A DNA stretch of 64,000 bases from an uncultured Clostridia bacterium (GTDB taxonomy: Bacteria; Bacillota; Clostridia; Christensenellales; CAG-314), in NCBI GenBank assembly GCA_934230325.1, contig CAKQEP010000001.1, positions 124,001-188,000 of the forward strand. Reading direction: 5' to 3'. Position 1 is the first letter of the stretch; each line of letters begins with the position of its first letter. Shown here piece after piece: positions 33,854 to 41,276 of the stretch. Both the position numbers and the translations under genes were made by a program. Below the pieces are notes generated by a model. It saw only the letters and a program-made list of their open reading frames with translations. It was not told the origin of the DNA and did no database searches.

Positions 33854-33889
33854 TTTGATGCTCCTTTCGTATGCGTAATGAGCATCAAA
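33854..33889 (-). promoter_or_regulatory. Perfect inverted repeat covering the ribosome binding site of the methylase fragment
   Basis: TTTGATGCTC (33880-33889) and GAGCATCAAA (33854-33863), read on the minus strand, are exact 10-bp arms with a 16-nt loop. The second arm holds part of the Shine-Dalgarno and ends 2 nt before the GTG start. It could block translation or serve as a protein-binding operator. Confidence 0.6.
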
Positions 33890-33957
33890 CATAATAATAG
33901 GTGCACATTTTTATGCTGTTTTTTTATGGCATTATGGTTTTAAACTTTAATACCAAG

Positions 33958-33991
33958 AAAAAGACGGCGGAATTTTTACCGCCGTCTTTTT
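33958..33991. terminator. Strong bidirectional terminator after the feo operon
   Basis: AAAAAGACGGCGG and CCGCCGTCTTTTT form a perfect 13-bp stem with an 8-nt loop and flanking A/T runs on both strands. On the minus strand it ends the feo transcript. Confidence 0.92.
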
Positions 33992-34036
33992 CTCAATTGG
34001 AGATAAGATCTATAAATATCGGTTGTATTTGATATG

Positions 34037-34201
34037 CTATTTTGTTTTCGAATCAGTTTTGCAAGAAGAGCAACCGCTACAATGCTGACAATCAGAACAA
34101 GCGCAAGAACATTTGCCTTTCTTTTTTCTGATGATAGCGGCAATAATAACTCCTACAACGACGCCCCCTGCCAACACGCCGACAAGTATTTCGCCTAACA
34201 T
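34037..34201 (-). CDS. FeoB-associated Cys-rich membrane protein
   Basis: This 54-residue protein, too short for most gene callers, has one transmembrane helix (about residues 4-24), a Lys/Arg-rich turn (RKKKGK) and a Cys-rich tail with seven Cys (residues 31, 33, 35, 38, 41, 44, 47). It matches the FeoB-associated Cys-rich family, found next to feoB in Firmicutes. The Cys cluster could bind iron. It overlaps the feoB stop by 7 nt. Confidence 0.9.
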   Translation of the reverse strand: MLGEILVGVLAGGVVVGVIIAAIIRKKKGKCSCACSDCQHCSGCSSCKTDSKTK

Positions 34202-36540
34202 GCAACGCATCCTCCTTTTGTTCTTTTATTTTTGTAAATTATTAGCAATACGACTGCCGCAATTACTGCTGCCCAGATAAATGCCGTCCACCACCAACTG
34301 CCGATTGTATAAACCGCAGCGGCTACTACGTAAGAAGCGGCAATCCAAAAGATTAGCGTACCTACGTAAGATTTGTGGTTTGGCAACTCTGCTTTTGCGG
34401 TTGCAACCGCCGCAAAACACGGTATCGTGGTCATATTAAACGCTATGAAGGATATTAAAGCGGGAATGCTTATGTTGGTTGCGATTATCATTGCTTGTAC
34501 GGCGTCGACGCCTTCTTCGTTCATGATATCAAGACCTGCAAATTTGTCCCCGAACTCAGCCCGCGCAACCACGAGCAAGCAAGACGCGATTGTAGAGAAA
34601 GTTGCAATGACGTTTTCCTTTGCAATAAGTCCCGTTATTGCCGCCACGACAAACACCCAGCCGTATTTTCCCAACTGACTGCCGAATCCCAACGGGGTAA
34701 AAAGCGGCTGTACGAGTTGCGCAAGGTTTGCAAGTATACTGTTGTTTACTTCCTCGTCGGCAAGCAATTGCCAGTTGAAGGAAAAGTGCGTAAGCACCCA
34801 AATGACGATCGTTGACGCAAGTATAATTGTAAAGGCTTTCTTGATGAAATGCTTTGCTTTGTCCCAAAGGTGCAACATCAGGTTTTTAAATTGAGGCGCG
34901 TGGTATGCGGGCAACTCCATAATAAAGGGCGGAGTTTCGCCTTTGAGCGTTGTTTCGCGCATCAAAATTACGCTCAATATTGCCGCAAGAATGCCGAGCA
35001 AATACATTGCGTAAGTGATAAGTTCTGCGTTGCCCACTTTAAAGAATGCAACAATACCTCCCGCAACTGCCGTCAAAATGGGCAATTTTGCACCGCAAGA
35101 GAAGAAAGGTATTACTCTGACGGTAGCGATACGTTCTTTTTCGTCCGCCAAAGTTCTCGTGTTTATCATAGCGGGCACAGAACAGCCGAATCCCATTATC
35201 ATAGGCATAAACGCTCTGCCCGACAAACCGAATTTGCGGAACATTCTGTCAAGAATAAAGGCAATTCTCGCCATATACCCCGAATCCTCCAAAATAGAGA
35301 AGAAAAGGAAAAGCACAAGGATAGGCGGCAAGAAAGACAACACTGCGCCAAGACCGTCGATAATGCCGTTGTTGATAAGACCAATAGCCCATTTAGCCAT
35401 GCCGCTGTCTTCTACAAGACCTTGTATCCAGCCAAACAGTTCGCCTACCAACATATCGTTCCATACGTTGTTGATAATGACTCCCGGAGAAAATACAGCG
35501 CCGTCGTATACGGTAGCAAGCCATCTCACGCCGTAACTGATAGGTTCTCCGTCCGAATTCAAAAGACCGAGTTGTTCAAGCGTAGGCAATTTGTATATTG
35601 CGCCCAAATACAAAAAGTCCTCCGAAAAAGTGAGATGGAATATCGCAAACAAAATCACCAAAAAGATGGGTATACCAAATATTTTGTGGGTGAGAACTTT
35701 GTCGGCTTTGTCCGATTTGGACATTTTTATGCCGCCCCTGTCCTTTCTCTTTAATGCGGGAGAATAGTTTTTGGATATGTACTTGTATCTTGCGTCCGCT
35801 ACCAACGCTTCAAAATCGTCACCGAATATGTCGTCTTTAAACGTCTTTTTAAAATCGTTGACCATTTTTAACGTTGACGGGTGCATTTTTACTTCTATCT
35901 CGTCGTTTTCCGTAAGTTTAACGGCGTGAAAAAGCGGATTGTCTACGTTTTGACCTTCCAAAGCGATTTTTACGTCACCGATAAGATGACTCAGCGCGCT
36001 TTCTCCCAACACGGAAACGCCTTCGCGAGGAGTTTGAGAAGTATTTTCTACGCGCTCCATCAACTCTTTAAGACCGTTTTCCTTAAGGGCAGAGATTTTT
36101 ACGACGGGAACGCCGAGTTTTGACTCAAGAAACTTTTCGTCAATAGCGTCGCCTTGCTTTTCTACTGCGTCCATCATGTTGAGCGCGATTACCATCGGGC
36201 AATCCATTTCCATAAGTTGCGTAGTAAGGTAAAGGTTGCGCTCGAGGTTTGTCGCGTCAACTATGTTGATGACGCAATCGGGTTTTTCTTCTATGATATA
36301 TTTGCGGGCAATTACTTCTTCCGGAGTATACGGCGACAAAGAATATATACCCGGTAGGTCGATAATGTTTGCGACAAAATTGCCGTTTTTGTACGTGCCT
36401 TCCCTTTTGTCTACCGTCACGCCGGGCCAGTTTCCCACGTGCGCCGTAGACCCCGTCAGACTGTTGAACAACGTCGTTTTGCCGCTGTTTGGGTTGCCCG
36501 CAAGCGCAACTGTCAAAACTTTTTTACTTTTTTCCGTCAT
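34195..36540 (-). CDS. feoB: Ferrous iron transporter FeoB
   Basis: FeoB imports Fe2+ across the membrane. The 781-residue protein has a cytoplasmic G domain with GNPNSGKTT (15-23), DLPGIYSL and NMMD, then a membrane domain with about ten helices including the Gate repeats (IMGFGCSVPAM near residue 455). A short Cys-containing C-terminus (GGCVAC) follows. GGAGG before ATG 36540 lies in the feoA gene, and the two overlap by 17 nt. The genes form feoA2-feoA1-feoB-Cys-rich. Confidence 0.97.
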   Translation of the reverse strand: MTEKSKKVLTVALAGNPNSGKTTLFNSLTGSTAHVGNWPGVTVDKREGTYKNGNFVANIIDLPGIYSLSPYTPEEVIARKYIIEEKPDCVINIVDATNLERNLYLTTQLMEMDCPMVIALNMMDAVEKQGDAIDEKFLESKLGVPVVKISALKENGLKELMERVENTSQTPREGVSVLGESALSHLIGDVKIALEGQNVDNPLFHAVKLTENDEIEVKMHPSTLKMVNDFKKTFKDDIFGDDFEALVADARYKYISKNYSPALKRKDRGGIKMSKSDKADKVLTHKIFGIPIFLVILFAIFHLTFSEDFLYLGAIYKLPTLEQLGLLNSDGEPISYGVRWLATVYDGAVFSPGVIINNVWNDMLVGELFGWIQGLVEDSGMAKWAIGLINNGIIDGLGAVLSFLPPILVLFLFFSILEDSGYMARIAFILDRMFRKFGLSGRAFMPMIMGFGCSVPAMINTRTLADEKERIATVRVIPFFSCGAKLPILTAVAGGIVAFFKVGNAELITYAMYLLGILAAILSVILMRETTLKGETPPFIMELPAYHAPQFKNLMLHLWDKAKHFIKKAFTIILASTIVIWVLTHFSFNWQLLADEEVNNSILANLAQLVQPLFTPLGFGSQLGKYGWVFVVAAITGLIAKENVIATFSTIASCLLVVARAEFGDKFAGLDIMNEEGVDAVQAMIIATNISIPALISFIAFNMTTIPCFAAVATAKAELPNHKSYVGTLIFWIAASYVVAAAVYTIGSWWWTAFIWAAVIAAVVLLIIYKNKRTKGGCVAC

Positions 36541-36769
36541 TTGCTACCTCCATTTCTATCGACGCCGCCTCCGTTTTGCGCAAAGACAGTTCGTAATTGC
36601 GAATCGTTATTTCCATAGGATCTCCGAGCGGGGCTTTTTTTCTTAAGTAAATTTCCGCACCGGGCGTAATCCCCATGTCAAACAATCTTCTTTTGATTTT
36701 CGGCTCGCCGTCTACGCGACGAACTATCCCTTTTTGACCGATTTTAAATTCTGATAACTTTACTAACAT
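36524..36769 (-). CDS. feoA: FeoA-type SH3 protein (second copy)
   Basis: This 81-residue FeoA has the SH3-like pattern KLSEFKIGQKGIVRRV and KRRLFDMGITPGAEI, ending in DPMEITIRNYELSLRK. FeoA binds the FeoB complex and is needed for iron uptake. The frame is open 20 codons further upstream, but AAGGAG before ATG 36769 fixes the start. It overlaps the other feoA by 7 nt and feoB by 17 nt. Confidence 0.93.
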   Translation of the reverse strand: MLVKLSEFKIGQKGIVRRVDGEPKIKRRLFDMGITPGAEIYLRKKAPLGDPMEITIRNYELSLRKTEAASIEMEVANDGKK

Positions 36770-36990
36770 GTTTCTCCTTGCGTCACCAAGATTTTGGCGG
36801 CTAAATTTCTGTCTAATGCAAGTCTGCAATCCTTTATCAACAGCACGACGCTGCCGTCAACGGAAGATATGACTTTAAAGTTGCTGTTTATCGAGATACC
36901 GAGATTTTCCAAATGCTTTTTGGTTTTGTCCTCTGCCATGACTTTGATAACTCTAAGATTAACGTCTGTCGGCGCAACTACTAACGGCAT
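36763..36990 (-). CDS. feoA: FeoA-type SH3 protein (first copy, divergent)
   Basis: This 75-residue protein is a more diverged FeoA domain (VIKVMAEDKTKKHLENLGI, then VSSVDGSVVLLIKDCRLALD in pattern, quoted in parts: SSVDGSVVLLIKD). Its start is ATG 36990, with GAGGTG just upstream; a GTG 6 nt earlier is less likely. Its first codons overlap the end of a 24-codon leader ORF (36981-37055), so translation may be coupled. Confidence 0.88.
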   Translation of the reverse strand: MPLVVAPTDVNLRVIKVMAEDKTKKHLENLGISINSNFKVISSVDGSVVLLIKDCRLALDRNLAAKILVTQGETC

Positions 36991-37055
36991 AAGCACCTCA
37001 CTATCTCGTTTTTGGACTCAATCAATTTGTCCCATACGATTTTTCTTTTATTCAT
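36981..37055 (-). CDS. 24-codon leader ORF upstream of feoA
   Basis: An ATG at 37055 with AAGAGG 5 nt upstream opens a 24-codon ORF, basic at the N-terminus (MNKRK) and ending in RCLCR, with a Cys-x-Cys pair. Its stop lies inside the first feoA gene, and the feoA ribosome binding site lies inside this ORF. It may be a metal-responsive leader peptide or a small Feo subunit. Coding is not proven; codon evidence is too short. Confidence 0.5.
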   Translation of the reverse strand: MNKRKIVWDKLIESKNEIVRCLCR

Positions 37056-37084
37056 ATTTGCCTCTTGTGTTTTGTTTATTTTGT

Positions 37085-37104
37085 TGAATATGACTTCATA
37101 TTCA
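37085..37104. promoter_or_regulatory. Palindromic operator of the feo operon
   Basis: TGAATATGA-CT-TCATATTCA is a perfect 9-bp inverted repeat with a 2-bp centre. It lies about 8-27 nt after the predicted start of the feo transcript (about 37112), a position where a bound repressor blocks transcription. An iron repressor of the Fur or DtxR/MntR type is the likely ligand, but the motif is not an exact match to a consensus I know. Confidence 0.65.
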
Positions 37105-37118
37105 TCTTTGACAGCGAT

Positions 37119-37147
37119 ACTATAACACCATTAAATTAGTTTGTCAA
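37119..37147 (-). promoter_or_regulatory. Promoter of the feo operon
   Basis: TTGACA (37142-37147) and TATAGT (37119-37124) are 17 bp apart on the minus strand. Confidence 0.82.
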
Positions 37148-37192
37148 GCAAAATGCGAAACTTTTTTCATATTTTTTTAAACACAATTAGTC

Positions 37193-37221
37193 TTGCATTT
37201 ATCTTAAAAATGAGTTATAAT
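37193..37221 (+). promoter_or_regulatory. Promoter of the tetR-acetyltransferase unit
   Basis: TTGCAT (37193-37198) and TATAAT (37216-37221) are 17 bp apart, divergent from the feo promoter 46 bp away. Confidence 0.8.
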
Positions 37222-37240
37222 AGGTTTGAGGAGAAAAAGA

Positions 37241-37843
37241 ATGTCTAATACGATAAGGACGCCGCAGCAAGAACGCTCGATAGAAACAAAAAACAAACTT
37301 ATAGACGCCGCTTACAAATTGTTTTCCACCGACGGATATTACAACACTAATACGGCGGCTATTGCAAAGTGCGCTTCCGTGTCGACAGGCATTGTCTACG
37401 GCTACTTTAAAGATAAACGCGACTTGCTGTTGGAAGTGTTGGAAATTTATATCAAAAACGTATTTGACCCGATACTCCTTAATTTTGACAAGTTGCAATA
37501 TCCCGTAGACTTTAATCGGCTTGTGCCGCAAATCGTTCAGATTGCGATACAAGCGCACAAAGATAACGCAAAAATACACGAAACGTTGCACTCCCTCACC
37601 TCGACCGACGACACTGTTAATATGCGTTTTATCGAGTTGGAGGACGATATAACAAACAAACTTGTCAAAAAACTTACGGAAGCAAAAGTTACGACGCCAA
37701 ACCTTACGGAAAAAATTCACTTGTCTATGGATATAATACAGTCTTTTGCCCACGAAACCGTTTACGACAACCATCAATATATCGATTACGACGTAATGAC
37801 AAAACTCGTAAGCGATATAATAATAAAAATGTTTACGCAATAA
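37241..37843 (+). CDS. TetR/AcrR family transcriptional regulator
   Basis: This 200-residue regulator has the N-terminal TetR helix-turn-helix (SIETKNKLIDAAYKLFSTDG and TAAIAKCASVSTGIVYGYF in pattern, about residues 13-55), followed by a helical ligand domain. The ligand is unknown. The frame opens at a TTG (37226), but GAGGAG 6 nt before ATG 37241 supports the later start. It shares a short divergent region with feo, so a role in iron control is possible, but the palindrome in the feo leader is equally explained by a Fur-type protein. A GNAT gene follows by 19 nt. Confidence 0.9.
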   Translation: MSNTIRTPQQERSIETKNKLIDAAYKLFSTDGYYNTNTAAIAKCASVSTGIVYGYFKDKRDLLLEVLEIYIKNVFDPILLNFDKLQYPVDFNRLVPQIVQIAIQAHKDNAKIHETLHSLTSTDDTVNMRFIELEDDITNKLVKKLTEAKVTTPNLTEKIHLSMDIIQSFAHETVYDNHQYIDYDVMTKLVSDIIIKMFTQ

Positions 37844-37862
37844 GATAACGATAACAAGTATT

Positions 37863-38309
37863 ATGATAAGAAAAATAACAAAAAACGACAAACAGATATT
37901 TCTTGAATTGACCGACAAATTCTACAAATCAGACGCGGTATTGCACGATATACCAAACAAAAACCACGTCGCGGCGTTTGAACACATGGTAAACGACGCA
38001 CTGTATATGGACGGATACATCGTCGAGTCCGACGGCAAACCCGTCGGGTACGCCATCGTATCCAAAACCTTTTCACACGAGGCGGGCGGCATTGTATACT
38101 GGCTGGAAGAATTGTATATATTGCCTGACTATCGCAACAAATCTCTCGGCAAGCAATTTTTTGATTTTATTAACAATCAATGCGACGACTCGGTGAGCAG
38201 ACTCAGGTTGGAAGTCGAACCCGAAAACCATGCGGCAGTACGCCTGTATTTAAGACAAGGCTTTAAAAAACTCGAATACGTTCAATATATAAAGGAATTA
38301 AATATCTAA
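37863..38309 (+). CDS. GNAT family N-acetyltransferase
   Basis: This 148-residue acetyltransferase has the GNAT fold, with the beta-strand ELYILPDYRNKSLGKQFF (about residues 83-100), which carries the acetyl-CoA loop, and the later VEPENHAAVRLYLRQGF. It is probably co-transcribed with tetR, 19 nt upstream. No good ribosome binding site is visible. The substrate cannot be inferred. Confidence 0.85.
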   Translation: MIRKITKNDKQIFLELTDKFYKSDAVLHDIPNKNHVAAFEHMVNDALYMDGYIVESDGKPVGYAIVSKTFSHEAGGIVYWLEELYILPDYRNKSLGKQFFDFINNQCDDSVSRLRLEVEPENHAAVRLYLRQGFKKLEYVQYIKELNI

Positions 38310-38360
38310 TTCCTGTTTTCGCAACCTTAAATCGTCCGTATTTATAATATTTTCCCGTTT

Positions 38361-38410
38361 AGTGACGCAAAACCCAAAAGTTAACCGCTTTAAGTATTGC
38401 GTCGCTTTTT
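38361..38410 (+). terminator. Terminator of the tetR-acetyltransferase unit
   Basis: AGTGACGCAA (38361-38370) pairs with TTGCGTCGCT (38397-38406), one G-U pair, with a 26-nt loop and a short T-run on the plus strand. Confidence 0.6.
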
Positions 38411-38427
38411 AAATTTGATTTTTTAAC

Positions 38428-38467
38428 AAAAAAACCCGTTATGCTCAGGTTGTAGGGGCATAACGGG
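38428..38467 (-). terminator. Terminator of asp23-fakA
   Basis: CCCGTTATGC and GCATAACGGG form a perfect 10-bp stem with a 13-nt loop, followed by seven T on the minus strand, 41 nt after the fakA stop. Confidence 0.9.
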
Positions 38468-38507
38468 CAATTTCTTATTAACCAAACGGATAAATCAGAT
38501 GCTTGCT

Positions 38508-40196
38508 TTATTCTATTGAAAAAATGTAGTGGTACAACGGTTGACCGCCGCGATGTACGTCAACGTCCATAAAGGGATAAAGTACCGACAACTCCTCCGC
38601 CAACGCTTCTGCGTCTTCCTGTGAAACGCCTTCTCCGTAATAAAGAATAAGCGTTTCGTTGTTTTCCGTCACCATCTTCCCGATAAGTTCTTTAGTGACG
38701 GTGTTGACGTCGTTGCCTTTAGTGCGAATCTTGTTGTTGTCAAGACCTATTATATCGCCTTTTTTAAGGTCCATTCCGTCTATGGACGTAGACCTTACCG
38801 CATAAGTCACGCTGCCCGCTTTGACCGACGTCAAGGCTTCGTTCATGCTTTGAAGGTTTTCGTTTATGTTGATTTCCGTATTATACGCCAAAGTCGCCGC
38901 TATGCCTTGCGGAACGTTGGTGGTCGGCACTACGAATATTTGTTTGTTTGTGACGAGAGAACGCGATTGCTCCGCCGCAAGAATTATGTTTTTGTTGTTG
39001 GGCAAAACAATAACGTTTTCCGCATTTATTTTTGAGATTGCGCCCGCTATGTCGTTTGCGGAAGGATTCATCGTTTGACCGCCTTCTACGATTCTGTCAA
39101 CGCCGAGATCTTTGAATATGACGCCAAAACCGTCCCCCGCGCATATCGACAACAGCCCTATGTGTTTGCGTTCCGCCTCGTATTTGGCTTTAAGTTGGCG
39201 GTTTTGCTCCATCATATTTTCAATTTTGATGTGGTCAACTTCTCCCATCTTGAGAGCGTATCCCAAAGCAACGTTGGGCGTGTTGGTATGAACGTGTACT
39301 TTAACCAAAGATAAATCGCCTATTACCAAAACGCTGTCGCCTATGCCGGTAAGTTTTTCTCTCAATTTGTCGATATCGGCAACCGTCGTTTTTTTGTAAA
39401 GGTTTATAATGAAAAATTCCGTGCAATAACCAAACTCAATTTCGTCGAGAGAGGCATAGTCGATTATTACGTCCTCTACTATCTTGTCGCCGCTTGACGC
39501 AAGTTTGGGCGCTACGGCAATCGGCGGCACAACTCCGTCGTCTGCGCCTTCTATTTCCTCACCGAGATACCCCTTTAAAAACCCTTTAAAGATTATGACA
39601 AGTCCATAACCGCCGCTGTCAACGACGCCGGCTTTTTTAAGTACTTCCAAAAGGTTGGGCGTTTCGGCAAGTATTTCCTCTCCTTTGTCGATAAGTTCCT
39701 GCAAAAAATCGGCATAAGTGAGATTGATTTTTTTGGATATTTCTAAAGCGTGCTCCGTAATAACGCGGATAACGGTGAGAATAGTGCCTTCTTTAGGCTT
39801 TGTAACTGCGTTGTAAGCCAACTCTACACCGCTTTTTAACGCTTTTGCAAACAGTTTTATGTCAACTTCTTCCGACGCGCCGATGACGGTGGCAAAACCT
39901 TTGATTATTTGCGAAAGAATAACGCCGGAATTGCCTCTCGCGCCACGTAATGCGCCTTTTGCTATGCTCGTAGTAAACGCTTCCATCGTGGTGGACGCAT
40001 TTGCGCTCGCTTCCTTTACGGCAGAAAGCAAGGTCAAAGACATATTTGTGCCGGTATCGCCGTCCGGTACCGGAAACACGTTTAACGAGTTGACAGTTTC
40101 TTTATTTACGTCAAGCATCTTGCTTGCCGCATTAAACATCTTTTTTAATACGATGGTTGTTATTACTTTAGAAGTATTTGTATGTGCAGCAGTCAT
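38508..40196 (-). CDS. fakA: DAK-domain fatty acid kinase-like protein (YloV/FakA)
   Basis: FakA phosphorylates fatty acids held by DegV/FakB carriers so that host or recycled fatty acids enter phospholipids through PlsX. The 562-residue protein has the DhaL-type N-terminal kinase domain (NVFPVPDGDTGTNMSLTL near residues 40-57, GARGNSGVILSQ near 92) and the C-terminal YloV/EDD-like domain. It lies 21 nt after asp23, as in B. subtilis yloU-yloV. No degV gene is in the window. Confidence 0.94.
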   Translation of the reverse strand: MTAAHTNTSKVITTIVLKKMFNAASKMLDVNKETVNSLNVFPVPDGDTGTNMSLTLLSAVKEASANASTTMEAFTTSIAKGALRGARGNSGVILSQIIKGFATVIGASEEVDIKLFAKALKSGVELAYNAVTKPKEGTILTVIRVITEHALEISKKINLTYADFLQELIDKGEEILAETPNLLEVLKKAGVVDSGGYGLVIIFKGFLKGYLGEEIEGADDGVVPPIAVAPKLASSGDKIVEDVIIDYASLDEIEFGYCTEFFIINLYKKTTVADIDKLREKLTGIGDSVLVIGDLSLVKVHVHTNTPNVALGYALKMGEVDHIKIENMMEQNRQLKAKYEAERKHIGLLSICAGDGFGVIFKDLGVDRIVEGGQTMNPSANDIAGAISKINAENVIVLPNNKNIILAAEQSRSLVTNKQIFVVPTTNVPQGIAATLAYNTEININENLQSMNEALTSVKAGSVTYAVRSTSIDGMDLKKGDIIGLDNNKIRTKGNDVNTVTKELIGKMVTENNETLILYYGEGVSQEDAEALAEELSVLYPFMDVDVHRGGQPLYHYIFSIE

Positions 40197-40217
40197 AAAT
40201 CTCCTGAATTATGCGTT

Positions 40218-40568
40218 TTACAGTCTGATACCCACAACGTGAACGTTGACTGTATCAACAATCATTCCCGTAAAACTTTCCAAACCGTATTTAATCGTTG
40301 CTTTAAGACTATCCGCCACAGCCTGAATGTTAAGACCGAAACTAAGGATAACGTACAAATCGATAAAAATACGATTGTCTTTTGTAATTACTTTGACGCC
40401 CCTGCCCAAACTGTTGCGTTTGAGTATGTCCGAGCAAGCGTCCGAAAAATTGCGAGGTACTTTGTCCACCACACCGTAACAGTCCATGGCAAGGCGTCCG
40501 GCGACGCACGCTACCGCATCGTCAGTAATTGTAATTTCCCCATAACTGTTTGAAGTATGAAGCGCCAT
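40218..40568 (-). CDS. Asp23/Gls24 family protein (YloU)
   Basis: This 116-residue protein has the family pattern GEITITDDAVACVAGRLAMDCYG and VDLYVILSFGLNIQAVADSLK in outline, with IDLYVILSFGLNI read directly. Asp23 proteins are small and membrane-associated in Gram-positives and take part in envelope stress responses. CGGAGG lies 6 nt before ATG 40568 and the promoter is at 40592-40620. It is divergent from rpmB, as in B. subtilis. Confidence 0.93.
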   Translation of the reverse strand: MALHTSNSYGEITITDDAVACVAGRLAMDCYGVVDKVPRNFSDACSDILKRNSLGRGVKVITKDNRIFIDLYVILSFGLNIQAVADSLKATIKYGLESFTGMIVDTVNVHVVGIRL

Positions 40569-40591
40569 ATATACCTCCGTGATATTTATTT

Positions 40592-40620
40592 ATTGTACCT
40601 TATTTTTAAAATTTTTACAA
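40592..40620 (-). promoter_or_regulatory. Promoter of asp23-fakA
   Basis: TTGTAA (40615-40620) and TACAAT (40592-40597) are 17 bp apart on the minus strand. Confidence 0.72.
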
Positions 40621-40753
40621 GTATATTTACAGCAAAAATTGCAATTTAAGAATATTTTTACCTGTTTTTTTGTTTAAAATCCTTTTTGCAGAAATAAAGA
40701 CGGCAAAAACAATGCAAAATCACAAAAAAAATAAAAAGTTTGCTTTAAAACAC
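40621..40753. other. AT-rich divergent region between asp23 and rpmB
   Basis: This part of the 255-bp intergenic region has A/T runs and no gene-like frame. Promoters for both flanking genes lie at its two ends. Confidence 0.5.
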
Positions 40754-40782
40754 TTGCAAAATATGCGCTTTAATGCTAATAT
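40754..40782 (+). promoter_or_regulatory. Promoter of rpmB
   Basis: TTGCAA (40754-40759) and TAATAT (40777-40782) are 17 bp apart. Confidence 0.65.
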
Positions 40783-40823
40783 AGTATGGTTGAAAAAATA
40801 ACGCTACTCAGGAGGATTCTTAA

Positions 40824-41012
40824 ATGTCCAAACAATGTGCAATTTGCGGCAAAGCCAAAATGTCCGGTAATCTTGTCAGTCACTCCAACATCAAAACACC
40901 AAGAACATACAATGCAAATCTTCACAAGACGCAGGTAGAGATAGACGGGAAACCCCAAAAAGTATATCTCTGCACTCGTTGCAAAAGGACTTTAAACAAG
41001 GAAGAAAAGTAA
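40824..41012 (+). CDS. rpmB: Large ribosomal subunit protein bL28
   Basis: This 62-residue protein is a bL28 of the Cys-containing type, with CAICGKAKMSGN at the N-terminus and LCTRCKRTL near the C-terminus; the four Cys can bind zinc. AGGAGG lies 8 nt before ATG 40824. It is divergent from asp23 and has its own terminator. bL28 is a surface protein of the 50S subunit. Confidence 0.97.
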   Translation: MSKQCAICGKAKMSGNLVSHSNIKTPRTYNANLHKTQVEIDGKPQKVYLCTRCKRTLNKEEK

Positions 41013-41045
41013 TACTTTTTTCCTGTTTTAGGCTTGTCCTTTTTA

Positions 41046-41074
41046 AAACAAAGGTTTTGCGCCTTTGTTTTTTT
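41046..41074 (+). terminator. Terminator of rpmB
   Basis: AAACAAAGG and CCTTTGTTT form a perfect 9-bp stem with a 7-nt loop and a T-run, 34 nt after the rpmB stop. Confidence 0.88.
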
Positions 41075-41196
41075 AATGCTCGTTTTTTTGGTCGTTTTGC
41101 CGTGTGCAAACCACAGAAACAACTCCTACTTTATGACCTTTTTTAAAAGCAGAAGTTTTAGTATGGGCGACAAAAAACGCGGAACTTTGCAACAAA
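41075..41196. other. Gene-free stretch between rpmB and rpe
   Basis: No supported gene. A plus-strand frame at 41034-41237 with a hydrophobic start is rejected because it begins within the rpmB terminator and has no ribosome binding site. Confidence 0.5.
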
Positions 41197-41252
41197 AAAT
41201 CTTCATACGATACCTCCCCTGTCGAGATATTGTATGAAGATTTGTTTTTTTT
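41197..41252. terminator. Long perfect hairpin between rpmB and rpe (bidirectional terminator)
   Basis: AAATCTTCATAC (41197-41208) and GTATGAAGATTT (41232-41243) are exact 12-bp arms with a 23-nt loop. T-runs follow on both strands, so it can end the long rpe operon and stop plus-strand read-through. The loop and second minus-strand arm also carry GGGGAGG followed by ATG, which is odd for a terminator. Confidence 0.75.
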
Positions 41253-41276
41253 GGTTACTTTTTTATCGTGACGATA

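Noticed and set aside
34849..35754. 301-codon plus-strand frame opposite feoB
   Set aside because: Antisense shadow: the Cys/His/Arg-rich composition is typical of a reversed membrane-protein frame, and feoB is certain.
37226..37240. TTG start 15 nt upstream of the tetR ATG
   Set aside because: It lies within the Shine-Dalgarno that serves ATG 37241.
41034..41237. 67-codon plus-strand frame with a hydrophobic start after rpmB
   Set aside because: It begins on TTG next to the rpmB terminator, lacks a ribosome binding site and ends in the 41197-41252 hairpin.
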